This document shows, piece after piece, positions 1 through 7,498 of a DNA stretch of 11,752 bases. Source of the stretch: Planctomycetota bacterium (GTDB lineage: Bacteria; Planctomycetota; Phycisphaerae; WQYP01; JAJZKY01); the NCBI GenBank assembly GCA_021803885.1, contig JAJZKY010000065.1, positions 1 to 11,752 of the forward strand, given 5' to 3'. The notes beneath the pieces are model-generated. The model was not told where the DNA came from. It worked only from the letters and a program-made list of their open reading frames with translations, and made no database searches. Every line of letters starts with the position of its first letter. Position 1 is the stretch's first letter. The position numbers and the translations under genes are program-made.

Positions 1-99
1 ATCCAGACACATGATGTGCCTGAATAGCGGATCATTTGGCCGGAACCGCTTCAGAAGGAAGAAAGACACGCGTTCTCTCCTTTCGACGGATCCGAATAG

Positions 100-654
100 A
101 TGGTTAGGCGTGGGGATGGCGGGCTGGTTCATCAATCGCGTGGCCAGCCGAGCCACAATCGGTTCGATGGGAATTTTCGCCAGCGTGTGCTACGTCGGTA
201 TAAGAGTCGGTACAGTGATTTTGGACCGACGCTGGCGGCAGAGAAGTTGGCGGAAGACAATATGGTGGTGGCCGATGAGACCTTACGGGGCTGGCTGATA
301 ATCGAAGGGCTGTGGCAGGGCCGCAGTCATGGGGAACGCCATCGGGCACGGCGCGAACGGAGGGCCTGTTTCGGGCAGATGATCCAGGCGGATGCCAGCC
401 ATCATGCCTGGTTGGAAGATCGGTGCCATGAACCGATCGTGCTGGTGGCGATGATTGATGACGCCACCAGCTGCGCCTCGGCTCGCTTTTACAGTGGAGA
501 GACCACGGCGGCATATATGGATCTGCTGGGTCGGTATGTGCGCGTTCATGGGCGGACTCTCCTCCCTCCAGCGGCCAAGCAATATCTTCGCATGGCCAAC
601 GGACTGCTTCTCAAAACCCGCCGCGCCACGCCCGCGCCAAGGGGGACATTTTAA
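100..654 (+). pseudogene. Transposase remnant, ISNCY-like, frame-broken and truncated
   Basis: A 184-codon open frame carries the middle of an ISNCY-type DDE transposase. The stretch GGLVHQSRGQPS links the DNA-binding and catalytic parts. It is followed by the family-typical YSDFGPTLAAEKLAE, then a tryptophan-containing LRGWLI stretch, and then the start of the integrase-like core with an Asp in QADASHHAW and a second Asp pair in MIDDATS, ending at GRYVRVHGR. After about residue 150 the similarity stops, and the remaining C-terminal catalytic region, including the conserved Glu, is missing. Upstream, the part that should be the helix-turn-helix seems to continue in another frame (about 72-104) and is interrupted by stops. 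The product would be inactive. Family-level confidence is moderate; that it is a dead transposase is more certain. Confidence 0.65.
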
Positions 655-688
655 CTTTGGTTAAGTAGCGGACATTTTAACTTTGGTT
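644..688 (+). repeat. Tandem pair of 19-bp repeats at the IS right end
   Basis: The sequence GGACATTTTAACTTTGGTT occurs at 644-662 and again, identical, at 670-688, separated by 7 bp. Paired copies next to the end of the transposase relic suggest transposase-binding subterminal repeats or the terminus of the element. The second copy runs directly into TTGACA (688-693), which resembles a -35 box, but no good -10 hexamer follows at the right distance. Confidence 0.7.
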
Positions 689-691
689 TGA

Positions 692-826
692 CAGCAGCTT
701 CCGGCGGCCTATCCGAAGGATCCGGCCGATTGTATGATCGGGGCTACAGCGCAGGCCGAGGGTATTGCCTTGATCCCGACGGACCCGGCGATTCGACGGT
801 CGAAGACCGTTCGCACGATCTGGTGA
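692..826 (+). pseudogene. C-terminal fragment of a VapC-type PIN-domain toxin
   Basis: Reading from 692 to the TGA at 824-826 gives a short C-terminal piece containing YPKDPADCMIGATAQ, then EGIALIPTDPAIRRS, and ending KTVRTIW. This matches the end of VapC-family PIN nucleases. There the DPAD(R)-L/M-I segment carries a catalytic Asp, T-x-D-like residues carry another acidic position, and the protein typically ends with a short I-W or similar tail. The N-terminal two thirds, including the first catalytic Asp and any start codon, are absent. A stop (689-691) lies in frame just upstream, where the IS end is. The obvious explanation is that an insertion plus deletion removed the rest together with the antitoxin gene. 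The fragment is too short to be a functional toxin. I am fairly confident of the family and sure that it is incomplete. Confidence 0.62.
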
Positions 827-965
827 TCCTCCTTCGAGAGACTACCGGTGCGGGCCGGGGCCGAATCGCGATGGAACAGTGGTTTGCCGTGACGAATCTC
901 CTTTTTTTCGCACCGCGGCGACGGTGCAGGCCATGAACACGAAAATCAATGCAAAGGATTGGCGA

Positions 966-2312
966 ATGCGGACCGCAAGAATGGCGATAGGCGAAAACAA
1001 GCCGACCCGCGCGAAATCTTCGCCCCCGTCCAGGGACCGCGTGAAAGGTTCCGCCAGAACCGAAAAGTTGAATAAAAAATCCAAAACCGTGGCCGCCGAG
1101 AATCAGCCGCCATGTCTACTCACAATCAATGCCGGCTCGTCGAGCATCAAATTTTCTATATATGAGATTGGTGAACCGCGGCGCCGCCTGCTGGATGGAA
1201 AGATCGATCGCATCGGTCTGGCGGGCACGACTTTTACCCGCAACGACCCGCACGGAAAGCCGCGGCCCGGTCGCCGTATCCATGCGACCGGGCACGGCGC
1301 GGCAGTCGACTTTCTTTTGGCATGGCTTGAGTCGCAGGCCGCCTTCGCTTCCCTCAAGGCCGTGGGACACCGCGTGGTCCACGGCATGAAACATTCCAGG
1401 CCGCAGCGGGTCACGCCCGGGCTGCTCGCCGAATTGCATCGCATCACCCCCTACGACCCGGATCACCTGCCGCGCGAGATCCAACTCATCCAGGCATTCC
1501 GCAAACGTCATCCGAAATTGCCCCAGGTCGCCTGCTTTGACACGGCGTTTCACCGCACCATGCCGCCCGTGGCCAAATTGCTGGCCATTCCCCGGCGTTA
1601 TGCGGCCAAGGGAGTCCAGCGCTACGGATTCCACGGCTTGTCCTACGCCTATTTGATGGAAGAACTCGCACGACTCGGCGACCCGGCGGCGAATAAGGGC
1701 CGCGTGATCCTCGCCCATCTCGGCAATGGCGCCAGCCTGGCAGCCGTGCGCGATGGCAAAAGCATCGACACCAGCATGGGCTTTACGCCCGCGGCCGGAC
1801 TAATGATGAGCACCCGCGCCGGCGATCTGGACCCGGGACTCGTCTGCTACCTGGCGCGTAGGGAGGGCATGACCGCAACGCAATTTCAGAAAATGGTGAA
1901 CCACGAGTCCGGGCTGCTTGGCGTTTCGGCCACCAGTTCCGACGTGCGCGACCTGCTGGCGAAAGAATCGACGGATAGCCGCGCCGCCCAGGCCATCGAA
2001 CTATTCTGCTATCAGGCGACAAAATGGATCGGCTCCTTCGCCGCCGCGCTGGGCGGTTTGGACACGCTGGTCTTCGCCGGCGGCATCGGCGAAAACGCGC
2101 CGGTCATCCGCCGACGCATCTGCCGTGGATTGCGGTTCCTCGGCATTACAATAAACTTGGCGCTCAATGCCAAAAATGCCCCCTTGATTTCAATGCCCGG
2201 CGGGCCCGTCGCCGTGCGTGTCATTCGTACCGATGAGGAAATCATGATCGCGCGCAGCGTCATCCGCCTCCTGAACCTCAAACCTGAGAGGACACGATCC
2301 TCAACATCATGA
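966..2312 (+). CDS. ackA: Acetate kinase
   Basis: Interconverts acetyl phosphate plus ADP with acetate plus ATP, in the cytoplasm. All family landmarks are visible in order: TINAGSSSIKF (ATP-site Asn), GHRVVHG (substrate Arg), DTAFHRTMP (catalytic Asp), YGFHGLSY (His), HLGNGAS (phosphate-loop His), DTSMGFTPAAGLMMSTRAGDLDPG-type segment (Arg of TRAGDLDP), and FAGGIGENAP with the metal-binding Glu. The frame is open from 879. I chose ATG 966 because AAAGGA lies 7 bases before it (953-958). This gives 448 residues against about 400 for the family, because some 55 basic, Lys/Arg/Ser-rich residues precede the TINAGSSS strand that is normally near residue 5. Alternative starts are ATG 879, 933 or 981, GTG 1041 and TTG 1068. 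Only 16 bases separate its stop from the aldolase start, so the two are probably cotranscribed. No pta or phosphoketolase gene is adjacent. Confidence 0.93.
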   Translation: MRTARMAIGENKPTRAKSSPPSRDRVKGSARTEKLNKKSKTVAAENQPPCLLTINAGSSSIKFSIYEIGEPRRRLLDGKIDRIGLAGTTFTRNDPHGKPRPGRRIHATGHGAAVDFLLAWLESQAAFASLKAVGHRVVHGMKHSRPQRVTPGLLAELHRITPYDPDHLPREIQLIQAFRKRHPKLPQVACFDTAFHRTMPPVAKLLAIPRRYAAKGVQRYGFHGLSYAYLMEELARLGDPAANKGRVILAHLGNGASLAAVRDGKSIDTSMGFTPAAGLMMSTRAGDLDPGLVCYLARREGMTATQFQKMVNHESGLLGVSATSSDVRDLLAKESTDSRAAQAIELFCYQATKWIGSFAAALGGLDTLVFAGGIGENAPVIRRRICRGLRFLGITINLALNAKNAPLISMPGGPVAVRVIRTDEEIMIARSVIRLLNLKPERTRSSTS

Positions 2313-2328
2313 AGAAGGAGACTACAAG

Positions 2329-3357
2329 ATGAATACCGCCGAACTTACGAAGACCGCCCGGATGCTCATGGCCCCCGGTAAGGGTCTGCTGGCCATGGAT
2401 GAGAGCAATCCCACCTGCAACCGGCGTTTTGCCGCTCTTAATATTCCACAGACCCCGGAGATGCGCAGAATATACCGGGAGTTGATCGTGACCACGCCCG
2501 GCCTCGGCGATTCTATAAGCGGGGCAATCCTGTTTGATGAGACGATCCGCCAGAAAATAAGTAATGGCGCCCCCTTCGCGGATGCTCTTCACCAGGCCGG
2601 CATCATCCCCGGCATCAAGGTGGATCTGGGAACCGGGGAGCTGGCTGGTTTCCCCGGCGAAAAGATCACGCAAGGGCTGGACGGCTTGACGGAACGCGTT
2701 CGGGAATATTCCCGGATGGGCGCCCGTTTCGCCAAATGGCGCGCCGTCCTTGCCATTGCCGACGGTATTCCCACCCCGGGCGGTATGGATGCCAACGCCC
2801 ACGCGCTGGCGCGCTATGCCGCGGTATGCCAGGATGCGGGACTCGTTCCGATTGTCGAACCGGAAGTGCTCATGGACGGAAATCATTCCCTGGAGCACTG
2901 CCGGGAAGTCACGGAGCAAGTCCTGCGCACCGTTTTCCATCAGCTTCATGCCCAGCGTGTGCGGCTGGAAGGTCTGATCCTGAAACCCAATATGGTGCTC
3001 GCCGGCGCCAACTGTTCCGAACAGCCAGACGTGGATCAAGTCGCGGACGCTACCGTGACGTGCCTGTTACGAGCCGTTCCCGCCGCCGTGCCGGGGGTGG
3101 CGTTTTTGTCGGGCGGCCAGCCGGCGGAACCGGCCTCGGCGCGTTTGAATGCGATGAATGTCCGATGGGCCCCCCGAATGCCCTGGGCGCTGACCTTCTC
3201 ATTCTCCCGGGCGATCCAGCAGCCGGCTTTGGAAATCTGGTCGGGCCGGGCGGCCAAGGGGAACGCGGCGCGGCAGGCGCTGCTGCACCGGGCACGGTGC
3301 AATAGTGCGGCCCGGCAAGGCCGGTACAGTCTGGATATGGAAAGGTCCGTGTGCTAG
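2329..3357 (+). CDS. Fructose-bisphosphate aldolase, class I
   Basis: Cleaves fructose 1,6-bisphosphate to dihydroxyacetone phosphate and glyceraldehyde 3-phosphate through a lysine Schiff base, with no metal needed. The 342 residues follow the eukaryote-like class I fold, with GKGLLAMDES near the N-terminus, GIIPGIKVDLG (Lys97), FAKWRAVLAI (Lys136), VPIVEPEVLMDG (Glu177, Glu179), LILKPNMVLAG with the Schiff-base Lys219, FLSGGQ, and PWALTFSFSRAIQQPALEIW. The C-terminal RARCNSAARQGRYS is also typical. The start is set by GAAGGAG ending about 10 bases before ATG 2329. It lies directly behind ackA and probably shares its transcript. The TAG stop is the last three bases of a CTAG that flanks the IS1634-like element, so the final residues may have been touched by that insertion, although the length is normal. 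Confidence 0.95.
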   Translation: MNTAELTKTARMLMAPGKGLLAMDESNPTCNRRFAALNIPQTPEMRRIYRELIVTTPGLGDSISGAILFDETIRQKISNGAPFADALHQAGIIPGIKVDLGTGELAGFPGEKITQGLDGLTERVREYSRMGARFAKWRAVLAIADGIPTPGGMDANAHALARYAAVCQDAGLVPIVEPEVLMDGNHSLEHCREVTEQVLRTVFHQLHAQRVRLEGLILKPNMVLAGANCSEQPDVDQVADATVTCLLRAVPAAVPGVAFLSGGQPAEPASARLNAMNVRWAPRMPWALTFSFSRAIQQPALEIWSGRAAKGNAARQALLHRARCNSAARQGRYSLDMERSVC

Positions 3358-3374
3358 CCCAACCTTCGCACTTT
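3358..3374 (+). repeat. Terminal inverted repeat, left copy
   Basis: This copy is the exact reverse complement of 4012-4028. It begins immediately after the aldolase stop codon. Confidence 0.9.
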
Positions 3375-3417
3375 GGCGATGGCAGCGGCAATTCTGCGCC
3401 GCCAGGGCCGTTTTTTC

Positions 3418-3869
3418 TTAAAAGTCGGCACTACGAGCCCCGGCTTTCCGGGTTTCCATGGTCACCTCTCCGTCGGGGCGGCCGCGCAGCTTCGGCGGCG
3501 GCTGTGGCGGTAGTGCCAACCCCAACTCCCGCAGGAGCGGTTGTTGCTGCGCTTCCGGCTCGACATAACGCCATAATGCCGACACCGCCGCAGTTGCATC
3601 GCGGATACCCGCAGATGCCGCGTATCCGCTTCCTTTGGTGTGATCGCCTGTTCTTCGGTAAACAGCCGCATCTCTTCGGTCGCCCGGCGCCGCTCGTCAA
3701 ACACCGCCACGCTCTTGCGCCAACGATCCTCTTGTCCGGCGTTGAGCTCTCCCAGATGCAACAACTGCCGCTGCGACACCTGGCCCGCACCGCTACGACG
3801 ATTCTCCACCACGCTGTAATACGCGTGCCACTTGCCATTCTTTTTACGCTTCTTGCAACGAACAAACAT
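3418..3869 (-). pseudogene. Transposase remnant, IS1634-like: N-terminus fused to C-terminus
   Basis: From ATG 3869 (minus strand) the frame reads MFVRCKKRKKNGKWHAYYSV, then VENRR, QRQLLHLGELN, and SVAVFDERR, to VSAMQLRRC. This is the family-typical N-terminal region of IS1634-group transposases. Near 3580-3590 the similarity jumps to a different frame reading LWRYVEPEAQQQPLLRELGL followed by ALPPQPPPK, which resembles the extreme C-terminus of the same transposases, and ends at a TAA (3418-3420). The whole DDE catalytic domain between them is missing and the two parts are out of frame. The relic is therefore an internal deletion product and cannot encode an active enzyme. An upstream extension of the same frame to 3953 covers terminal non-coding sequence and is not a likely start. 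Confidence 0.75.
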
Positions 3870-4011
3870 GTCTACCACTTTACCCAGCCTGTCAAGGGGG
3901 TAGGTCGGCACTACACGGGTTTTGGAAAAAGGACAAGAATTACCGGCCCGCACGGCACGCCGTCGCCACCCGCCACCCCGCCAACGGCCGGCCGCGCGCT
4001 AAATTCGCAAA

Positions 4012-4028
4012 AAAGTGCGAAGGTTGGG
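4012..4028 (-). repeat. Terminal inverted repeat, right copy
   Basis: This copy is the exact reverse complement of 3358-3374. It ends one base before the stop codon of the convergent glucose-6-phosphate dehydrogenase gene. Confidence 0.9.
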
Positions 4029-5420
4029 TTAGCTGTTTTTTTCATTGGCTTCGTGGCTGGAGTCGTGCCACGTGCCTTCGCCGATAATGAGTTTGGCCGC
4101 TTCTTTTGGCCCCCACATACCCCGGGCATACGGATGTACCGGCACTGCATTGCCCAAAATGGGATCCACAATGCGCCAGGCTTGTTCCACCTGATCTTCA
4201 CGGGCGAAAAATTCGGATGCGCCCCGGGCCGCATCCAACAGCAGGCGTTCATAAGCTTCCATTTCGTCCTTGGGATGGCGCTGGGCGATGAGTTCCACAT
4301 CAGTTCCGGCCATGGGCTCGCCGACTTTTTTAACGCGCGTCCCCAAGGCCAGCACCACCTGCGGGCTTAGCCGAAAACGGACGTAGTTGGGGTGGCCGCC
4401 GGAACTGCGGCCAAAAACCTGTTGTGGAGGATTTTTGAACTCCACGAGAATTTCGGTACAGGAAATCGGCAGGCACTTGCCGGCACGAAGGTAAAAGGGA
4501 ACACCCGCCCACCGCCAGGAGTCAATCCAAAGCCGCACGGCCGCGAAAGTTTCCACGTTCGACTGTTTGGCCACGCCGGGTTCGTTGCGATAGCCGTCAA
4601 ATTGCCCGCGTACCACATCCGCCGGAGTCAGCGTGCGAACCATGGAAAGCACTTTGGCTCGCTCGTCGCGCAAGGGTTCGCCTTCGCCGGCGGGCGCTTC
4701 CATGGCTAAACAGGCCACCAGTTGCAGCGTATGGTTCTCCAGGACATCACGAATGGCCCCGGCCTCTTCATAAAATGTTCCGCGGCCCTGCACGCCAAAA
4801 TCCTCGGCCATGGTAATTTGCACCGATGAAATATAATTGCGGTTCCATACCGGTTCCCAGATGGTATTGGCAAATCGGGAATACAGCAGGCTTTGCACCG
4901 CCTCTTTGCCCAGGTAATGATCAATGCGAAAAATCGCATCTTCCGAAAAATAGCGGCTGAGTGTGGCATTGAGTTTCCTGGCGGATTTAAGATCCCGGCC
5001 AAACGGTTTTTCGGCAATAATTCTTGCCCCTTTGTTGCACTGCGATTGAGCCAATCCCTCAGCCACTTTGCCAAACAAGCTCGGCGGTATGGCCAGATAA
5101 TGCAGCGGATGCGCAGCACCACCAAGAGTCTGGCGAAGCTGCGTAAACGTAGCGGGATCCAGGTAATCACCATCCACGTATTGGAGCAGTGCGCAGAGCT
5201 TCTTAAGCGCCGGCGCGTTAATCCCCCCACCGTGCTCCTGTAGACTGGCCTTGGCCCGAGCCTTGAACTGTGCCAAATCCCAACCGGCCTTGGCCACACC
5301 AATCACCGGCATATCCAGATGACCATGACGGATCATGGATTGCAGCGACGGGAATATCTTTTTATAGGCCAAGTCGCCGGTGGCCCCGAAAAATACCAGC
5401 GCATCCGAAGGTTCATTCAC
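4029..5420 (-). CDS. zwf: Glucose-6-phosphate 1-dehydrogenase
   Basis: Oxidises glucose 6-phosphate to 6-phosphogluconolactone with reduction of NAD(P), the entry step of the oxidative pentose phosphate branch, in the cytoplasm. The 463-residue protein begins with the nucleotide-binding GATGDLA (12-18, followed by YKK where many relatives have KRK). It carries EKPFG (137-141), the substrate-binding RIDHYLGKE (165-173, Asp167 and His168) and a second catalytic His in ENHTLQ (about 230). The length is slightly below the common ~490. A CAGGAAAA ribosome site sits about 10 bases before the ATG. Only 44 bases separate it from the stop of the 6-phosphogluconate dehydrogenase gene upstream, so the two are very likely one operon. 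Its TAA stop overlaps the TTAG that flanks the mobile element. Confidence 0.95.
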   Translation of the reverse strand: MNEPSDALVFFGATGDLAYKKIFPSLQSMIRHGHLDMPVIGVAKAGWDLAQFKARAKASLQEHGGGINAPALKKLCALLQYVDGDYLDPATFTQLRQTLGGAAHPLHYLAIPPSLFGKVAEGLAQSQCNKGARIIAEKPFGRDLKSARKLNATLSRYFSEDAIFRIDHYLGKEAVQSLLYSRFANTIWEPVWNRNYISSVQITMAEDFGVQGRGTFYEEAGAIRDVLENHTLQLVACLAMEAPAGEGEPLRDERAKVLSMVRTLTPADVVRGQFDGYRNEPGVAKQSNVETFAAVRLWIDSWRWAGVPFYLRAGKCLPISCTEILVEFKNPPQQVFGRSSGGHPNYVRFRLSPQVVLALGTRVKKVGEPMAGTDVELIAQRHPKDEMEAYERLLLDAARGASEFFAREDQVEQAWRIVDPILGNAVPVHPYARGMWGPKEAAKLIIGEGTWHDSSHEANEKNS

Positions 5421-5464
5421 ACGATTTTTCCTGTTGTTCGGCGGGCGCTGCCGCGTCGGTGCGT

Positions 5465-6493
5465 TTAAGATTTCTCCGCTGCTTTTTCCAAGTGGCCGCC
5501 GAATTCAAAACGCATCGCCGAAAGCAGTCGATCGGTGAATTCCGCCTGGCCACGCGAACTGAAGCGTTCATATAGCGCCGCACTGAGTACGGGAACGGGA
5601 ACTGCCTCATCCATGGCGGCGGTAATGGTCCACCGGCCTTCACCAGAATCGGACACCCGTCCCTGAAACTCGTCCATATCCGGATTTTTCACCAAGGCAA
5701 TGGCGGTCAGGTCCAACAACCACGACCCGATCACCGAACCGCGCCGCCATACTTCGGCGACATTGGCAATATTCAGATCATATTGATAATACTCCGGCGT
5801 GCGCAGTGGCGTGGTTTCCGCATCGTCGGCGGACTGTTTCCGCATGCCGATATCGGCATGTTTGAGAATGTTAAGTCCCTCGGCATAGGCCGCCATCAGG
5901 CCATATTCAATACCATTATGCACCATTTTGACAAAATGCCCCGCCCCATGCGGTCCGCAATGCAGGTAGCCGTTTTCGGCGGTGCTTGGCGGCATTTTTT
6001 CACGACCGGGCGTGCGCGGCGCGGTCTTGATGCCAGGAGCCAACGTCGCTAAAATCGGATCCAGTTGCTGCACTACGGTCGCTTCGCCACCCACCATCAG
6101 GCAATAGCCCCGCTGGGCGCCCCACACGCCGCCGGAGGTGCCGATATCCACGTAATGCAGGCCGCTTTCCTTTAACTTTTTAGCCCGACGAATGTCATCG
6201 TGATAATAGGAATTCCCGCCGTCAATGACAATGTCGCCCGATTCCAGCAGTGGCGTGAGCTTTTCGAGCGTCGCATCCACCGCGCCGGCGGGAACCATCA
6301 TCCATATTGCCCGCGGCTTGGGTAGTTTTTTAACCAAATCTTTCAACGATGTGCCGCCCACCGCACCCTTGGACGCCAAGGCCTTTACATTTTTCTGATT
6401 CATATCAAACACCACGCAATGGTGCCCGCCATGCATGAGCCGCTCCACCATATTCGCGCCCATGCGCCCAAGTCCGATCATACCGATGTCCAT
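5465..6493 (-). CDS. gnd: 6-phosphogluconate dehydrogenase, decarboxylating, short type
   Basis: Converts 6-phosphogluconate to ribulose 5-phosphate, CO2 and NAD(P)H. The 342 residues show the Rossmann glycines GLGRMG (7-12), [11 protein letters not shown] (90-100), the substrate-binding [19 protein letters not shown] (118-136), and the catalytic [13 protein letters not shown] (Lys189, Asn193). This length and layout match the shorter YqeC/GndA-like group and not the ~470-residue E. coli Gnd. The acidic residue after the second strand (VVFD, Asp30) suggests a preference for NAD over NADP, which is inference. The frame is open to 6592, but ATG 6493 is chosen because TAAGGAGC stands 8 bases before it and the GMIGLG strand starts at once. 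It is followed closely by zwf and lies 95 bases behind the HAD gene, probably in one transcript. Confidence 0.93.
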   Translation of the reverse strand: MDIGMIGLGRMGANMVERLMHGGHHCVVFDMNQKNVKALASKGAVGGTSLKDLVKKLPKPRAIWMMVPAGAVDATLEKLTPLLESGDIVIDGGNSYYHDDIRRAKKLKESGLHYVDIGTSGGVWGAQRGYCLMVGGEATVVQQLDPILATLAPGIKTAPRTPGREKMPPSTAENGYLHCGPHGAGHFVKMVHNGIEYGLMAAYAEGLNILKHADIGMRKQSADDAETTPLRTPEYYQYDLNIANVAEVWRRGSVIGSWLLDLTAIALVKNPDMDEFQGRVSDSGEGRWTITAAMDEAVPVPVLSAALYERFSSRGQAEFTDRLLSAMRFEFGGHLEKAAEKS

Positions 6494-6588
6494 AATTAAG
6501 CTCCTTATTTTTAAGTGTCCACTATAAAGCCTTCGGGACCGGGTTGGGCCGCCATCGTCCCATCCCCTGTCCCCCAAGTCCTGGCTCC

Positions 6589-7410
6589 TCAAAGAACATA
6601 CTTTTCCACCGCCATGGCAAAACCTTCTTCTTCATTGGATGCGGTTACGTGTCGGGCGGCCCGCTGCACCTGCGCGTCCGCGTTGCCCATGGCGATGCTC
6701 AGACCGCTTAGGGCAAACATCAGCACATCGTTGGGCATATCACCGATGGTGGCAATTTTCGCCGGCGGAATATCAAATTCTTTTGATAACCGGCGCACCA
6801 CCCCACCCTTGTTGGCGTCCGGATGGGTGACATCCAGATAATACGGCTGCGAGCGGGCGGCGGATACATGATCGCCAAGCTCATGGCGAACATCCGCCTC
6901 CGCCCGGGCCACCGCGGCCAGGTCATCACTGACGCCCACAATTTTCACCACATGATTCAGCAGCTTGTCAAAATTGGCCACCACTTTGGGCTTGAATTTC
7001 ACCGTCCGGGTTTCGCGATCCACATGCGGGCCGTTTTTTTTCAACACAAACCAGTCCTTCCCGCGATACACCCACACATCAAGGTGATGGGCCTGAATGG
7101 CCGGGATGACTTTTCCGGCCACCACCGCCGGCAGAACCTTTTGATCCATGATGGTTAAATCCGGCCGGACAAAAAGCCCGCCATTGAAGGCCGATATAGG
7201 CGTGGTAATTTTCAGTGTCCGAATCAACATGGACATGCCGCGCGGCGGGCGACCGCTGGTGATGGCAAACTTAATTCCGGCAACATTTAATTTTTGCACC
7301 GCGCGGCGGGCCCGGGCGGTAAGCACTTTGTCTTTGGTGACCAGGGTGCCATCCACATCCGCAATTAACAATCGCACCGGTTTGGATTTCAGAGACTGGC
7401 GTATGCTCAT
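6589..7410 (-). CDS. HAD-superfamily phosphatase, Cof-type (subfamily IIB)
   Basis: A 273-residue cytoplasmic hydrolase expected to dephosphorylate a small phosphorylated metabolite, commonly a sugar phosphate. The four HAD motifs are present: DVDGTL (Asp18, Asp20), the Ser/Thr motif ITSGR with the following PPRGM, the Lys in DANKGG, and [11 protein letters not shown] with the final acidic pair. The FNGG segment before the cap and the terminal AMGNA stretch are typical of the Cof family. The frame runs open to 7662, but the upstream part is low-complexity and unconserved. ATG 7410 has GGAAAGGA 9 bases upstream, and a TATAAT (minus strand, 7442-7447) gives a short leader. It heads the minus-strand set with gnd and zwf, so a role in clearing or recycling a pentose-phosphate intermediate is plausible. 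The exact substrate cannot be told from sequence. Confidence 0.9.
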   Translation of the reverse strand: MSIRQSLKSKPVRLLIADVDGTLVTKDKVLTARARRAVQKLNVAGIKFAITSGRPPRGMSMLIRTLKITTPISAFNGGLFVRPDLTIMDQKVLPAVVAGKVIPAIQAHHLDVWVYRGKDWFVLKKNGPHVDRETRTVKFKPKVVANFDKLLNHVVKIVGVSDDLAAVARAEADVRHELGDHVSAARSQPYYLDVTHPDANKGGVVRRLSKEFDIPPAKIATIGDMPNDVLMFALSGLSIAMGNADAQVQRAARHVTASNEEEGFAMAVEKYVL

Positions 7411-7441
7411 GGCGTCGAATCCTTTCCAACAGACACACCTC

Positions 7442-7470
7442 ATTATAACGTGGTTCGGGATAAGGAATAT
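7442..7470 (-). promoter_or_regulatory. Probable promoter of the HAD-gnd-zwf set
   Basis: On the minus strand a perfect TATAAT is at 7447-7442, about 32 bases ahead of the HAD start codon. The -35 region at the usual distance (7465-7470) reads ATATTC and is poor, so activation or a weak promoter is possible. It points away from the plus-strand box at 7493. Confidence 0.5.
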
Positions 7471-7498
7471 TTTGTGTGCCGTTCCAAATGGGTATAAT
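7471..7498 (+). promoter_or_regulatory. Probable promoter of the small membrane peptide and GH15 gene
   Basis: The plus strand has a perfect TATAAT at 7493-7498 with TTTGTG (7471-7476) 16 bases upstream as a weak -35. A start near 7505 would leave a leader of about 60 bases before the 34-residue gene at 7565. The GH15 gene lies 61 bases beyond that gene and may share the transcript. Confidence 0.5.

Larger units (their letters stand above)
1..693 (+). mobile_element. Right part of a decayed ISNCY-like insertion sequence
   Basis: The segment holds the broken transposase described separately, followed by two copies of a 19-bp repeat that lie just before an unrelated gene stub. That arrangement is what one expects at the end of an insertion sequence. 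The left end lies outside the window, so element length and target duplication cannot be read. The right boundary is put near 688-693 because the VapC-like reading frame becomes recognisable immediately after it. The element cannot be autonomous: the transposase lacks the second half of its catalytic core and its N-terminal helix-turn-helix region is frame-broken. The family assignment (ISNCY/IS1202-like) rests on remembered protein similarity and not on a search. Confidence 0.6.
3358..4028 (-). mobile_element. Internally deleted IS1634-like element (MITE-like, 671 bp)
   Basis: The segment is bounded by perfect 17-bp inverted repeats, CCCAACCTTCGCACTTT at 3358-3374 and its reverse complement at 4012-4028. 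Between them, on the minus strand, lie only the first and last parts of an IS1634/IS4-type transposase, so about two thirds of a normal element of nearly 2 kb is missing. It sits between the convergent aldolase and glucose-6-phosphate dehydrogenase genes. The flanking tetranucleotides are CTAG (3354-3357) and TTAG (4029-4032), which fit a YTAR-type 4-bp target duplication with one later change. The intact termini mean it could still be moved by a full-length relative elsewhere in the genome. No other gene is supported in this stretch; the long plus-strand frame here is a shadow. Confidence 0.82.

Noticed and set aside
903..927. T run and GCACCG...CGGTGC inverted repeat before ackA, as a terminator
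   Set aside because: On the plus strand the T run precedes the hairpin, and on the minus strand it becomes an A run, so it fits an intrinsic terminator in neither direction.
688..936. 82-codon plus-strand frame spanning the IS end and the VapC stub
   Set aside because: The composition is random and the recognisable PIN sequence lies in a different frame.
1116..1718. 200-codon minus-strand frame opposite ackA
   Set aside because: It is a shadow of acetate kinase, with no ribosome site or family resemblance.
2278..3039. 253-codon minus-strand frame opposite the aldolase
   Set aside because: It is a GC-driven shadow of the aldolase gene, whose catalytic motifs on the plus strand are unmistakable.
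3351..4370. Long plus-strand open frame (339 codons)
   Set aside because: It runs antisense through the IS1634-like relic and the end of zwf, has no recognisable domain, and begins in the aldolase stop region. The minus-strand homologies explain this DNA.
6520..6535. TATAGT-like box as a separate gnd promoter
   Set aside because: No acceptable -35 sequence lies at the right distance. Cotranscription with the HAD gene is simpler.
6494..6592. Upstream extension of the 6-phosphogluconate dehydrogenase frame
   Set aside because: The extra residues lie before the Rossmann strand and resemble no family member. ATG 6493 has a clear AAGGAG site.
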